From Streptomyces cellulosae (lineage in GTDB: Bacteria > Actinomycetota > Actinomycetes > Streptomycetales > Streptomycetaceae), in NCBI GenBank assembly GCA_014655195.1, contig BNBH01000001.1:1-64000 (forward strand): a DNA stretch of 64,000 bases. The letters are read 5' to 3'. The notes beneath the pieces are model-generated. The model was not told where the DNA came from. It saw nothing but the letters and a program-made list of their open reading frames with translations, and searched no databases. Position 1 is the first letter of the stretch, and each line of letters begins with the position of its first letter. A program made the translations under genes and the position numbers. Of the stretch, positions 37,410 through 46,175 are shown piece after piece.

Positions 37410-37806
37410 GGCCTCGGCGCCACCGCGCCACTGGGCGGTGCCGACGGGCAGTCCGTGGCCCTGGCGGGGGGGGGCGAGTGCCTTCCGCGAGCAGCCGTGC
37501 CGGAGCCGGTCGGGCGACGGGCGCGAGTCCGGCGCGGAGCGCCCGCCGCAGTCCCGCCCCGCAGACCCCGGGCTCTCGCCGGTGCTGTCGTACAGCCGCG
37601 CCGGGCGGCCGGGAGCGGATCACACGGGCCGCACCAGGACGACGCGGGCCCGTGTCATGCCTTTCCGGGGCCCTCGGGGCGCAAGCAGTGTCCAGGCACG
37701 CCGCTGCGCGACAGCAGTCGCGGCCACCGGCCGTCGGCCGGACCCTCATGGGTCGGGACGCCGTCATGGTCCCTGCGCGCTCGGCGGGCGAGCCGTGTCG
37801 CGGGCG
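37410..37806. other. non-coding gap
   Basis: About 400 bp between two hairpins, separating converging LCP 5 and the thioesterase. Frames here are long only because G+C is high; none has a ribosome site with family-like sequence. I see no gene. Confidence 0.4.
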
Positions 37807-37840
37807 CCCGGGTCAGGGGGGCCGGGCCCTCTGACCCGGG
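37807..37840. terminator. hairpin terminator after thioesterase gene
   Basis: CCCGGGTCAG (37807-37816) pairs with CTGACCCGGG (37831-37840) around a 14-nt loop, about 45 bp past the stop of the minus-strand thioesterase gene. Confidence 0.6.
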
Positions 37841-37885
37841 CTCGGGGGGCATCCCGCCCCCGGGCGTCCCGAGGGCGGGACGGCG

Positions 37886-38443
37886 TCAGTCGTCGAAGCC
37901 CTCCGCCGCTCGCTTCTCCCGCAGCTCCAGGATCGCGCGGCGGCGGGAGAGGCGGTGGGTGCGGCGGATCTGGGCCTCCTGGTAGCGGCGGCGGTCGCGG
38001 TCCGACTCGGGGAGGACCGGCGGGACGCGGCGCGGCCTGCCGTCGGCGTCGACCGCGGCGAAGACGAGGTAGGCGGAGCCGACGTGCGTCGCCGGCGCGG
38101 ACTCGTTCCAGCGTTCGGCCAGCACCCGCACCCCGACCTCCATCGAGGTCCGGCCGGTCCAGTTGACCTGGGCCTTGACGTGAACAAGGTCACCCACGCG
38201 GACCGGCTCGAAGAACGCCATCTCGTCCATGGAGGCCGTCACGGCGGGCCCTCCGGAGTGCCGGCCGGCGACGGCGCCCGCCGCGTCGTCGACCAGTTTC
38301 ATGATCACCCCACCGTGCACGGTGCCCAGAAGATTGGTGTCGTTGTGGGTCATGATGTGGCTGAGGGTGGTGCGGGACGCCGAGACGGGCTTGCCCGGGA
38401 TCTCCGGACTGTCCGTCTGCGCGGCAGGGGCCTGGTCTGTCAT
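37886..38443 (-). CDS. acyl-CoA thioesterase (hot-dog fold)
   Basis: 185-residue cytosolic thioesterase of the acyl-CoA hydrolase (BACH/YciA-like) hot-dog family, which splits acyl-CoA to free acid and CoA. The helix with the catalytic Asp is in 'NDTNLLGTVHGGVIMKLVDDAAGA' (N34, D35; VHGG typical of the family). 'FFEPVRVGDLVHVKAQVNWTGRTSMEVGVRV' forms the main strands. The C-terminal 40 residues are basic and helical. ATG 38443 follows GGTGGAGGCC. It lies between two LCP genes but nothing ties it to them functionally. Confidence 0.88.
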   Translation of the reverse strand: MTDQAPAAQTDSPEIPGKPVSASRTTLSHIMTHNDTNLLGTVHGGVIMKLVDDAAGAVAGRHSGGPAVTASMDEMAFFEPVRVGDLVHVKAQVNWTGRTSMEVGVRVLAERWNESAPATHVGSAYLVFAAVDADGRPRRVPPVLPESDRDRRRYQEAQIRRTHRLSRRRAILELREKRAAEGFDD

Positions 38444-38562
38444 GGCCTCCACCTTATGCCGAGGTGACAAGCGGGTGTTTTGTGTCAGCTTCGCAACAGC
38501 GCCGCCCTGATTTTCCGACGACCCTTGTATCGCCGCCCCGGCGGACCTGCACACTGTCTGGC

Positions 38563-39822
38563 ATGAATGATTGGCCCGAGGCATGGTCCGACGACAACCG
38601 CGGCGGCCGCTACGGACGCGGGAGCGCGAGCGCACAGCCCGAGAGCCCCCGTGTCATGCGGCAGGTCCGGCGGGGTCAGCCGGCCCCTCCCGGGCCGGGC
38701 GCCTACGGCGGTGTCCCGCAGCAGCCCCAGTACGTGGACGGCCGCGGCAGCGGCGGCTACGACAGCGGCTACAACACCGGCCAGGTGTACGGCGGGGGTG
38801 GCGGACACGGCGGCGGTGACGGCTACGCCCCGCAGCGCCCCGCGCCGGACTGGCGGCGCCGTATCAAGGTGACGGTGATCACCCTGGTGACCGTGCTCTT
38901 CGTCACCACCGTCGCCACGTACTTCTGGGCCGACTCCAAGCTCAACCGCGAGGTCGACCTGTCGAAGGTGATCGAGCGGCCCGAGAAGGGCGAGGGCACC
39001 AATTACCTCATCGTCGGCTCCGACAGCCGCGAGGGCCTGTCCGACGAGGACAAGAAGCGGCTGCGCACCGGCTCCTCCGACGGCAAGCGCACCGACTCGA
39101 TGATGATCCTGCACACCGGCGGCAACGGCCCGACCCTGATATCGCTGCCCCGTGACTCCAACGTGGAGATCCCCACGTTCAAGGGCTCCGAGTCCGGGAA
39201 GACCTACCAGGGCACCGGCCGCCAGGTGAAGCTGAACGCCGCGTACGCCGAGGACGGCCCCGAGCTGCTGGTGCGCACGGTGGAGTTCAACACCGGCCTG
39301 CACATCGACCACTACGTGGAGATCGGCTTCGCCGGTTTCGCGAACATCGTGGACGCGGCCGGCGGCGTCGAGATCGACATCCCGCAGGACATCAAGGACA
39401 CCAAGTCCGGCGCCGACTTCAGGAAGGGCAAGCAGACCCTGAACGGCGAGGAGGCGCTCGCCTTCGTCCGCACCCGTTACGCGCTGGCCGGCTCCGACCT
39501 GGACCGCACCAAGAACCAGCAGAAGTTCCTGTCCGCCCTGGCCAACCAGGTGGCCACCCCGAGCACGGTGCTCAACCCGTTCCGCCTCTACCCGACCATG
39601 GGCGCGGGCCTGGACTCCCTGATCGTCGACAAGGACATGGGGCTGTTCGACCTGGCCGACATGTTCTGGTCGATGAAGGGCGTCAGCGGCGGCGAGGGCA
39701 CCTCGATGAACATGCCGCTCGCCGGCTCCACCGGCGGCAACCTGCTGTGGGACAAGGACAAGGTGAAGCAGCTGGTCAACCAGCTGAACAACGACGAGAA
39801 GGTGACCGTCACGGGCGACTGA
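38563..39822 (+). CDS. LCP family protein 6
   Basis: 419-residue LCP protein without LytR_C. The first 95 residues are Gly/Tyr/Gln-rich and disordered (GGGGGHGGGDGY near 77-88). A basic WRRR leads to one membrane helix (about 102-121). Core: YLIVGSDSREG, 'TDSMMILHTG', SLPRDSNVEIP, 'NAAYAEDGPELLVRTVE', 'ALAFVRTRYAL', and 'SDLDRTKNQQKFL'. It is closest in pattern to LCP 5, with the same 'AYAExGP' segment. Divergent from the thioesterase gene, with the 38444-38562 region between them, and followed by a 12-bp hairpin. Confidence 0.92.
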   Translation: MNDWPEAWSDDNRGGRYGRGSASAQPESPRVMRQVRRGQPAPPGPGAYGGVPQQPQYVDGRGSGGYDSGYNTGQVYGGGGGHGGGDGYAPQRPAPDWRRRIKVTVITLVTVLFVTTVATYFWADSKLNREVDLSKVIERPEKGEGTNYLIVGSDSREGLSDEDKKRLRTGSSDGKRTDSMMILHTGGNGPTLISLPRDSNVEIPTFKGSESGKTYQGTGRQVKLNAAYAEDGPELLVRTVEFNTGLHIDHYVEIGFAGFANIVDAAGGVEIDIPQDIKDTKSGADFRKGKQTLNGEEALAFVRTRYALAGSDLDRTKNQQKFLSALANQVATPSTVLNPFRLYPTMGAGLDSLIVDKDMGLFDLADMFWSMKGVSGGEGTSMNMPLAGSTGGNLLWDKDKVKQLVNQLNNDEKVTVTGD

Positions 39823-39840
39823 CACCGCCGGGCACCACGA

Positions 39841-39868
39841 CGAGGGCACCCCCGCCGGGGTGCCCTCG
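39841..39868. terminator. bidirectional hairpin terminator
   Basis: CGAGGGCACCCC (39841-39852), loop CGCC, GGGGTGCCCTCG (39857-39868): a perfect 12-bp stem in the gap between converging LCP 6 and the copper-binding protein gene. Confidence 0.75.
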
Positions 39869-39887
39869 CGCATGTCCGGCGCGTCCG

Positions 39888-40253
39888 TCACATCGGGGCG
39901 CCCGCCATCGCGCGGCACATCTCCGAGCAGCGGCGGCACGACTCGGCGCACCGCGTCATCAGCTCGTCCTCGGGCATCGACATGCACGCCTCCGCGCACA
40001 GGTCGCAGGCCTGCGCGCACATCATGCACATCTCGTTGTGCAGTGGGGACCGCCGCATCATCATGTCCGCGCACATGCGGGTCATCTCCGAACAGTCGAG
40101 GAGCGCGCGCATGATGCGTGTCTGGGCCTCGCCACCCCGCTGCAGACACGCGCTCATGGCCTCCTCGCACACGCCGTGACAGGCCATGCACGCCTGGATG
40201 CAGTCCTGCATCTCCTTGCTCAGCGGTTCCGTGGCCGGCTGCTGCTGGGTCAT
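39888..40253 (-). CDS. four-helix-bundle copper-binding (Csp-like) protein
   Basis: 121-residue protein with 16 cysteines and many methionines spaced along four helices ('CIQACMACHGVCEEAMSAC', 'CSEMTRMCADMMM', 'EMCMMCAQACDLCAEAC', 'CAESCRRCSEMC'). This is the pattern of the copper storage protein (Csp/DUF326) family, whose inward-facing Cys residues hold many Cu(I) ions. No signal peptide is present, so it should be cytosolic (Csp3-like). ATG 40253 follows GGGAGGAACC. No copper regulator or pump is next to it; it diverges from the phospholipase D-like gene. Confidence 0.85.
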   Translation of the reverse strand: MTQQQPATEPLSKEMQDCIQACMACHGVCEEAMSACLQRGGEAQTRIMRALLDCSEMTRMCADMMMRRSPLHNEMCMMCAQACDLCAEACMSMPEDELMTRCAESCRRCSEMCRAMAGAPM

Positions 40254-40433
40254 GGTTCCTCCCAGGGTCGTGCGAGAACCGGCGTTCGGTCCTCGCACCT
40301 CCCGTCCTACGCCCCTGTGTCCATGACCACCACAGGACGCTGCTTGGCCGGGCCGGGAGCGGCAACCAGGGTGGGTGGCGCCGGTGACCGCGGCGCCGAG
40401 GGGGCGTATCGCGGGACGGACAGGGAGAGGGCC

Positions 40434-41597
40434 ATGACAGCACAGACGGAGCGGCAGCGGCTGCGCAGACGCCTGGAACGGCTCATCGGCATCGCGGCGA
40501 CCGAGGGCAACGAACTCGTGCCGCTGCGCAACGGCGACGAGATCTTCCCGGCGATGCTGGAGGCGGTCCGTGCCGCGGAGCACACCGTCGACATGATGAC
40601 GTTCGTCTACTGGCGGGGCGGCATCGCGCGCGAGTTCGCCGAGGCGTTCGCCGAGCGGGCCCGCGCGGGGGTCCGGGTGCGGCTGCTGCTGGACGGCTTC
40701 GGCGCGAAGGAGATAGAGCCGGAGCTGCTGGAGGCGATGGAGGAGGCCGGCGTCCATGTGGCGTGGTTCCGCAAGCCGACCCGGCTGTCGCCGATGCGGC
40801 AGAACCACCGCTGCCACCGCAAGGTGCTCCTCACCGACGAGCACACCGCCTTCACCGGCGGGGTGGGCATCGCGCAGGAGTGGTGCGGCGACGCCCGCAA
40901 CCCCCAGGAGTGGCGCGACACCCACGTACGGGTCAGGGGCCCGGCCGTGGACGGCATCGCGGCGGCCTTCGCCCAGAACTGGGCCGAGTGCCACGACGAG
41001 CTGTACGACGCGTACGACCGCTTCACCCCGCAGGAGCAGCCCGGCACCGCCACGGTGCAGGTGGTGCGCGGCTCGGCCAGCTTCGGCTGGCAGGACATGC
41101 AGACCCTGCTGCGCGTGGTGATCACCTCGGCGCAGGAGCGGTTCCGGCTGTCCACGGCGTACTTCGCGCCGGACGAGTACTTCATCGACCTGCTGGCGGC
41201 CGCGGCCCGCCGGGGCGTGAAGGTGGAGATCCTGCTGCCCGGGCCGCACACCGACCAGCGGGCCTGTCTGCTGGCCGGGCGTCAGCACTACCAGACGCTG
41301 GTGGACGCGGGCGTGGAGGTGCGGGAGTACCAGCCGACGATGCTCCACACGAAGATCATCACGGTGGACGGGGTCTGCTCCCTGATCGGCTCGACCAACT
41401 TCAACCGCCGCTCGCTGGAGCACGACGAGGAGGTCATGCTGGCCGTCCTCGACGAGGGCTTCACCGCGCGGCTCGACGAGGACTTCGACGCCGACCGCAA
41501 GCAGAGCGAGGCCGTCGACCCGGCCCGCTGGCGGCGCCGTCCGCTGCGCGCGCGTCTGGCGGAGGCGGCGGTCACCCCGATCCGGCGTTTCCTGTGA
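40434..41597 (+). CDS. phospholipase D-like / cardiolipin synthase-like protein
   Basis: 387-residue protein with two HKD motifs: CHRKVLLTDE (H128, K130, D135) and LHTKIITVDG (H305, K307, D312), each followed by the usual Gly/Ser/Asn residues ('GSTNFNRRS'). Spacing and length fit a cardiolipin synthase-type phosphatidyltransferase. The N-terminal membrane helices of classical Cls are missing, so it resembles ClsB-like forms. Likely acts on membrane phospholipids at the inner face. ATG 40434 follows GGGAGAGG. Phospholipase or other phosphodiesterase activity is the alternative. Confidence 0.85.
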   Translation: MTAQTERQRLRRRLERLIGIAATEGNELVPLRNGDEIFPAMLEAVRAAEHTVDMMTFVYWRGGIAREFAEAFAERARAGVRVRLLLDGFGAKEIEPELLEAMEEAGVHVAWFRKPTRLSPMRQNHRCHRKVLLTDEHTAFTGGVGIAQEWCGDARNPQEWRDTHVRVRGPAVDGIAAAFAQNWAECHDELYDAYDRFTPQEQPGTATVQVVRGSASFGWQDMQTLLRVVITSAQERFRLSTAYFAPDEYFIDLLAAAARRGVKVEILLPGPHTDQRACLLAGRQHYQTLVDAGVEVREYQPTMLHTKIITVDGVCSLIGSTNFNRRSLEHDEEVMLAVLDEGFTARLDEDFDADRKQSEAVDPARWRRRPLRARLAEAAVTPIRRFL

Positions 41598-41661
41598 GCC
41601 TGCGGCGATGAGTTCTCCCCTTCCGGGGAGTCCTCACACTGTCACCCAACGAGGAGGGACA

Positions 41662-42306
41662 GTGTCACAGCTGCTGAGAGTGCAGAACTTCAACGTCTCG
41701 AGCGACGGGGTCGGCGCGGGCGAGGACCAGACCCTGGAACGGCCCTTCGGCCACGTGGACCCCGGCACGCTCTTCGCCTGGGCAGGCGCGACCGCGAGCT
41801 GGCCCAACCGCACCGACCCCGGCGGGACCCGGGGCATCGACGACTACTTCACCCGCGACTTCGCGAACAACATCGGCGCCGAGATCATGGGCCGCAACAA
41901 GTTCGGGCCCCAGCGGGGGCCGTGGCAGGACCACGAGTGGCGGGGCTGGTGGGGGGACGAGCCGCCGTTCCGCACGCCGGTGTTCGTGATGACCCACCAC
42001 CCGCGTCCGTCGTTCACGCTGTCCGACACCACGTTCCACTTCGTCGACGGCACCCCGGAGCGGGTGCTGGAGCTCGCGCGGGAGGCGGCGGACGGCAAGG
42101 ACGTCCGGCTCGGCGGCGGGGTCACCACCGTGCGGCAGTTCCTCGACGCGGGTCTGGTGGACACCCTGCACGTGGCGGTGTCGCCGGTGAAGCTGGGCTC
42201 CGGGCTGCGTCTGTGGGACTCCCCGGAGGACCTGCTCGACCGGTACCACCTGGAGGCCGTGCCCAGCCCGAGCGGCGTGACGCACCACCTGTTCTGGCGC
42301 CGGTGA
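41662..42306 (+). CDS. dihydrofolate reductase family (RibD C-terminal-like) protein
   Basis: 214-residue protein with the DHFR/RibD-C fold. Segments include 'RPSFTLSDTTFHFVDG', 'GKDVRLGGGVTTVRQFLDAGLVDTLHVAVSPV' (the nucleotide-binding GGG loop) and a C-terminal strand ending in 'FWRR'. The family binds NADPH, but most actinobacterial stand-alone members have unknown substrates. GTG 41662 follows GAGGAGGGACA. It lies 64 bp after the phospholipase D-like gene in the same direction; a 16-bp hairpin follows it. Confidence 0.82.
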   Translation: MSQLLRVQNFNVSSDGVGAGEDQTLERPFGHVDPGTLFAWAGATASWPNRTDPGGTRGIDDYFTRDFANNIGAEIMGRNKFGPQRGPWQDHEWRGWWGDEPPFRTPVFVMTHHPRPSFTLSDTTFHFVDGTPERVLELAREAADGKDVRLGGGVTTVRQFLDAGLVDTLHVAVSPVKLGSGLRLWDSPEDLLDRYHLEAVPSPSGVTHHLFWRR

Positions 42307-42342
42307 GCGCGACGCGGGGGCCGGTGGCGGGGCCGGACGACG

Positions 42343-42378
42343 CGGAAGGGCGCCCGGGGGATCCCGGGCGCCCTTCCG
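42343..42378. terminator. strong bidirectional hairpin terminator
   Basis: CGGAAGGGCGCCCGGG (42343-42358), loop GGAT, CCCGGGCGCCCTTCCG (42363-42378): a perfect 16-bp stem between converging genes. Confidence 0.8.
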
Positions 42379-42394
42379 TCAGGTCTGGCCGTGC

Positions 42395-43552
42395 TCACGG
42401 CAGGTTGCGCGCCATCACGATGCGCTGGACCTGGTTGGTGCCCTCGTAGATCTGCGTGATCTTGGCGTCGCGCATCATGCGCTCGACCGGGTAGTCGCGG
42501 GTGTAGCCGTAGCCGCCGAGGAGCTGGACGGCGTCCGTGGTGACCTCCATGGCCACGTCGGAGGCGAAGCACTTGGCGGCGGCGCCCTGGAAGGTCAGGT
42601 CGCTGTCGCCCCGCTCGGACTTCGCCGCCGCCGCGTACGTCAGCTGGCGGGCGGCCTCGATCTTCATGGCCATGTCGGCGAGCATGAACTGCACGCCCTG
42701 GAAGTCGGCGATCGGCTTGCCGAACTGCTTGCGCTCCTTGACATAGCCCTTGGCGTAGTCGAGGGCGCCCTGGGCGATGCCGAGGGCCTGCGCGGCGATG
42801 GTGATGCGGGTGTGGTCCAGGGTCTTCATCGCCGTGGCGAAGCCGGTGCCCTCCTCGCCGATCATGCGGTCGGCGGGGATCCGGACGTTGTCCAGGTAGA
42901 CCTCGCGGGTGGGCGAGCCCTTGATGCCGAGCTTCTTCTCCGGTGCGCCGAAGGAGACGCCCGGGTCGGACTTCTCCACGACGAAGGCGGAGATGCCCTT
43001 GGAGCGCTTCTCCGGGTCGGTGACGGCCATCACCGTGTAGAACTCGGACTCGCCGGCGTTGGTGATCCAGCGCTTCACGCCGTTGAGCACCCAGAAGTCG
43101 CCGTCGCGGACGGCGCGGGTCTTCATGCCGGCGGCGTCGGAACCGGCGTCCGGCTCGGACAGGCAGTACGAGAACATCGCCTCGCCCTTGGCCAGCGGGG
43201 CCATGTACTTCTTCTTCAGCGCCTCGGAGCCGGAGAGGATGACCGGCAGCGAGCCCAGCTTGTTCACGGCGGGGATGAGGGAGGAGGACGCGCAGACGCG
43301 GGCCACCTCCTCGATCACGATGACCGTGGCGAGCGCGTCCGCGCCGGCACCGCCGTACTCCTCGGGGACGTGGACGGCGTGCAGGTCGTTGGCGACGAGC
43401 GCGTCGAGGGCCTCCTGCGGGAAGCGGGCCTCCTCGTCCACCGCGGCGGCGTGCGGCGCGATCTTCGCCTCGGCCAGCGAGCGGACGGCGTCCCGGAGCA
43501 TGTCGTGCTCCTCGGACGGGCGGTACAGGTCGAAGTCAGCCGATCCGGCCAA
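42395..43552 (-). CDS. acyl-CoA dehydrogenase
   Basis: 385-residue FAD enzyme introducing the 2,3-double bond in acyl-CoA substrates. Seen: 'FSYCLSEPDAGSDAAGMKTRA' and 'WITNAGESEFYTVMA' (FAD and substrate loops), 'RKQFGKPIADFQGVQFMLADMA', and the catalytic Glu in QIYEGTNQVQR. It matches the FadE25 type that sits near purE/purK in mycobacteria. No ATG or GTG fits; the start is TTG 43552, with a GGAG about 11 bp upstream. Substrate range (short-chain or branched acyl-CoA) cannot be read from sequence. Confidence 0.93.
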   Translation of the reverse strand: MAGSADFDLYRPSEEHDMLRDAVRSLAEAKIAPHAAAVDEEARFPQEALDALVANDLHAVHVPEEYGGAGADALATVIVIEEVARVCASSSLIPAVNKLGSLPVILSGSEALKKKYMAPLAKGEAMFSYCLSEPDAGSDAAGMKTRAVRDGDFWVLNGVKRWITNAGESEFYTVMAVTDPEKRSKGISAFVVEKSDPGVSFGAPEKKLGIKGSPTREVYLDNVRIPADRMIGEEGTGFATAMKTLDHTRITIAAQALGIAQGALDYAKGYVKERKQFGKPIADFQGVQFMLADMAMKIEAARQLTYAAAAKSERGDSDLTFQGAAAKCFASDVAMEVTTDAVQLLGGYGYTRDYPVERMMRDAKITQIYEGTNQVQRIVMARNLP

Positions 43553-43748
43553 GGTCTCTCACGCTCCAAAACGCTGCGATGCTGGTCACGCTAACTACCG
43601 TTAAGTAACTCAAATGTTAGGCCTTCTCCCATGCTCGTGGATAGGTGAGCTGGGCGACAGCGGGGGAACAACCGGACGAGGGGCGCAGGGCCGCCCCGGA
43701 TATGCTCGGGCGCGCACGTGCCTGCCGCAGACGTCTGGAGCACCCCCC

Positions 43749-45092
43749 ATGGCCCTCAGGATCACCGTGATCGGCACCGGTTATCTCGGCGCGACCCACG
43801 CCGCGGCCATGGCCGAGCTGGGCTTCGAGGTGATGGGCCTGGACGTGGTGCCCGAGAAGATCGACAAGCTGCGCCGCGGCGAGGTCCCGATGTACGAGCC
43901 GGGACTCGAGGAGCTGCTGCGCCGGCACGTGGCCGGGATCGAGGGCTCGACCGGCCGGCTGCGGTTCACCATGGACTGGGCGGAGCTGGGCGAGTTCGGC
44001 GACGTCCACTTCGTCTGTGTGAACACCCCGCAGCGGCACGGCGAGTACGCCTGCGACATGTCGTACGTCGACTCGGCGATCGCCTCGCTCGCCCCGCATC
44101 TCAAGGGCCCCGCGCTGGTCGTGGGCAAGTCGACGGTGCCCGTCGGGTCGGCGGACCGGCTGGCCGCCTACCTCGCCGAGCACGCGCCGGCCGGGGCGGA
44201 CGCGGAGCTGGCCTGGAACCCGGAGTTCCTGCGTGAGGGCTTCGCGGTGCAGGACACCCTGCACCCGGACCGGATCGTGGTGGGCGTGCGCAGCGAACGG
44301 TCGGAGAAGCTGCTGCGCGAGGTGTACGCCACGCCGATCGAGGAGGGGTCGCCGTTCGTGGTGACGGACTTCCCGACGGCGGAGCTGGTGAAGACGTCCG
44401 CGAACTCCTTCCTCGCCACGAAGATCTCCTTCATCAACGCGATGGCGGAGCTGTGCGAGGCCACCGGCGGCGACGTCGCGAAGCTGGCGGAGGCGATCGG
44501 GTACGACGACCGGATCGGCCGGAAGTTCCTGCGCGCCGGGATCGGCTTCGGCGGCGGCTGTCTGCCGAAGGACATCCGGGCGTTCATGGCGCGCGCCGGT
44601 GAGCTGGGCGCGGACCAGGCGCTGACGTTCCTGCGCGAGATCGACTCGATCAACATGCGCCAGCGCGGGCGGATGGTGGAGCTGACCCGGCAGGAGCTGG
44701 GCGGCGGGCCGTTCCTCGGCAAGCGGGTGGCGGTGCTGGGCGCGACCTTCAAGCCCGACTCGGACGATGTCCGTGACTCGCCCGCGCTGAACGTGGCCGG
44801 GCAGATCCACCTCCAGGGCGGCCAGGTCACGGTCTACGACCCGAAGGGCATGGACAACGCCCGCCGCATCTTCCCGACGCTCGGGTACGCCGGCTCGGCG
44901 CTGGAGGCGGTGCGCGGCGCGCATGTCGTGCTGCACCTGACGGAGTGGCGGGAGTTCCGCGAGCTGGACCCGGCGGAGCTGGGCGAGGTGGCGGCCGAGC
45001 GGGTCGTCCTGGACGGGCGCAACGCGCTCGACGCGGAGGCCTGGCGGCGGGCCGGCTGGCGCTTCCGGGCGATGGGACGCCCCGGGGCCTGA
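43749..45092 (+). CDS. UDP-glucose 6-dehydrogenase
   Basis: 447-residue NAD-dependent sugar-nucleotide dehydrogenase making UDP-glucuronate from UDP-glucose. The NAD loop is VIGTGYLGATHA near the N-terminus; 'GKSTVPVGSADRL' and 'WNPEFLREG' follow. The catalytic Cys lies in GFGGGCLPKD, and the C-terminal lobe has 'GATFKPDSDDVRDSPALNVA'. Length is normal. ATG 43749 follows GGAGC; a -10-like TATGCT lies at 43701-43706. UDP-glucuronate would feed uronic-acid polymers of the envelope. GDP-mannose dehydrogenase is the less likely alternative. Confidence 0.9.
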   Translation: MALRITVIGTGYLGATHAAAMAELGFEVMGLDVVPEKIDKLRRGEVPMYEPGLEELLRRHVAGIEGSTGRLRFTMDWAELGEFGDVHFVCVNTPQRHGEYACDMSYVDSAIASLAPHLKGPALVVGKSTVPVGSADRLAAYLAEHAPAGADAELAWNPEFLREGFAVQDTLHPDRIVVGVRSERSEKLLREVYATPIEEGSPFVVTDFPTAELVKTSANSFLATKISFINAMAELCEATGGDVAKLAEAIGYDDRIGRKFLRAGIGFGGGCLPKDIRAFMARAGELGADQALTFLREIDSINMRQRGRMVELTRQELGGGPFLGKRVAVLGATFKPDSDDVRDSPALNVAGQIHLQGGQVTVYDPKGMDNARRIFPTLGYAGSALEAVRGAHVVLHLTEWREFRELDPAELGEVAAERVVLDGRNALDAEAWRRAGWRFRAMGRPGA

Positions 45093-45119
45093 GACGCGGC
45101 TCCCGCCCGGGGAAAGGGT

Positions 45120-45160
45120 GACGCCGGTTCGGCCGAGGCTCAGTCGGCCGAACCGGCGTC
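45120..45160. terminator. 17-bp perfect hairpin terminator
   Basis: GACGCCGGTTCGGCCGA (45120-45136), a 7-nt loop, and TCGGCCGAACCGGCGTC (45144-45160): a perfect stem between converging genes, followed on the plus strand by GTGTTGCATTCT. Confidence 0.85.
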
Positions 45161-45199
45161 GTGTTGCATTCTGCCCCAACGGGCGCGAACGTGCCGGGA

Positions 45200-45706
45200 C
45201 TACCCCTGCTTCGCCCGGTACCGGCGCATCTTCTCGCGGGCCCCGCACACCCGCATCGAGCACCAGCGGCCGCGTCCGGCCGGGCTGCGGTCGTAGTACG
45301 CCCAGTGGCAGGCCGGGGACTCGCACGCCTTGAGGCGCTGCCAGGTGCCGGCGGTGACGGCCTCGGCGACTGCGGCGGCGACGCGGGAGAGCAGCGGGCC
45401 GTCGTCGACCGGTGCGAGGGCGGCGGAGCCGTCGGCGGGGTCGACCGTGACCACCAGGGGCGCGCGGGCGAGCAGCTCGCCGAGCGGCACGACCGGGCGG
45501 TGGGCGGGGTGGCCCGCGTGCGCGAGCAGGGTGGCGCGGAGCGACTCGCGCAGCGCGCGGGCGTCGTCGACGGTGTCCTCGGTGAGTCCGAAGGGCGCGC
45601 GGCCCTCGGGGGTGTCCAGCGCGTCGGCGCCGGTGGCGAGGTCCACGGTGTTGACCAGGTCGTGGACCAGGGCCAGCCGCCCCGGCGGGGCCGCTCTCTC
45701 ACTCAT
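45200..45706 (-). CDS. CGNR zinc finger / ABATE domain protein
   Basis: 168-residue protein of the ABATE-CGNR family of putative stress-linked transcription factors. The N-terminal ~110 residues are the ABATE helical domain ('LALVHDLVNTVDL'). The end holds a treble-clef zinc finger with Cys in 'KACESPACHWAYYDRS' and 'RWCSMRVCGAREKMRRYR'; the usual CGNR motif reads CGAR here. ATG 45706 was chosen because GGGGGAAAGG lies about 10-13 bp upstream. The diverging VOC-protein gene may be its target; that is inference from position. Confidence 0.85.
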   Translation of the reverse strand: MSERAAPPGRLALVHDLVNTVDLATGADALDTPEGRAPFGLTEDTVDDARALRESLRATLLAHAGHPAHRPVVPLGELLARAPLVVTVDPADGSAALAPVDDGPLLSRVAAAVAEAVTAGTWQRLKACESPACHWAYYDRSPAGRGRWCSMRVCGAREKMRRYRAKQG

Positions 45707-45815
45707 GACGCGACGGTACCTTTCCCCCATCTCCTTGCGACGTTACCCGCTATGCGGGAGCATGCGGTAACGGTTACCTGAAGACCGCTTCAAGCGGTAA
45801 CACGAGGAGGCAGTC

Positions 45816-46175
45816 ATGTCCGTGGCCAAGGTGGGCGCCGTCGTCCTGGACTGTCCGGACCCGCAGGCACTGGCCGGTTTCTACGCCGGTGTCGTGGGCG
45901 GCACGCCGGAGGGCGAGGGCGACTGGGTGGACCTCGCGGTCCCCGGCGGTCCGACGCTGGCCTTCCAGGCGGCCCCGGGGTTCGTCCCGCCGGAGTGGCC
46001 CGCGGCCGACCGCTCCCAGCAGTTCCACCTCGACCTGACCGTCGAGGACCTGGACGCGGCCGAGAAGGAGGTTCTGGCGCTGGGCGCGAAGGCGCTGGAC
46101 GCGGAGGACCGCTCGCGCTCCTTCCGGGTTTACGCGGACCCGGCCGGGCACCCGTTCTGCCTGTGCGCCTGCTGA
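45816..46175 (+). CDS. VOC family protein 1
   Basis: 119-residue glyoxalase/bleomycin-resistance (VOC) fold protein. It has paired beta-alpha-beta modules: 'VGAVVLDCPDPQALAGFYAGVVGG', 'FHLDLTVEDLDAAEKEVLALG' and the closing 'VYADPAGHPFCLC'. Metal-site residues of the family are partly present (His in FHLDL, a Glu being less clear). Function unknown; the family includes isomerases, dioxygenases and antibiotic-binding proteins. ATG 45816 follows GAGGAGG. VOC protein 2 lies downstream across a 10-bp tandem repeat and is a clear paralogue. Confidence 0.82.
   Translation: MSVAKVGAVVLDCPDPQALAGFYAGVVGGTPEGEGDWVDLAVPGGPTLAFQAAPGFVPPEWPAADRSQQFHLDLTVEDLDAAEKEVLALGAKALDAEDRSRSFRVYADPAGHPFCLCAC

Noticed and set aside
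37438..38166. 242-codon plus-strand frame across the LCP 5 / thioesterase gap
   Set aside because: The second half is antisense to the thioesterase, the composition is Arg/Gly/Pro-rich, and no ribosome site or family match is seen.
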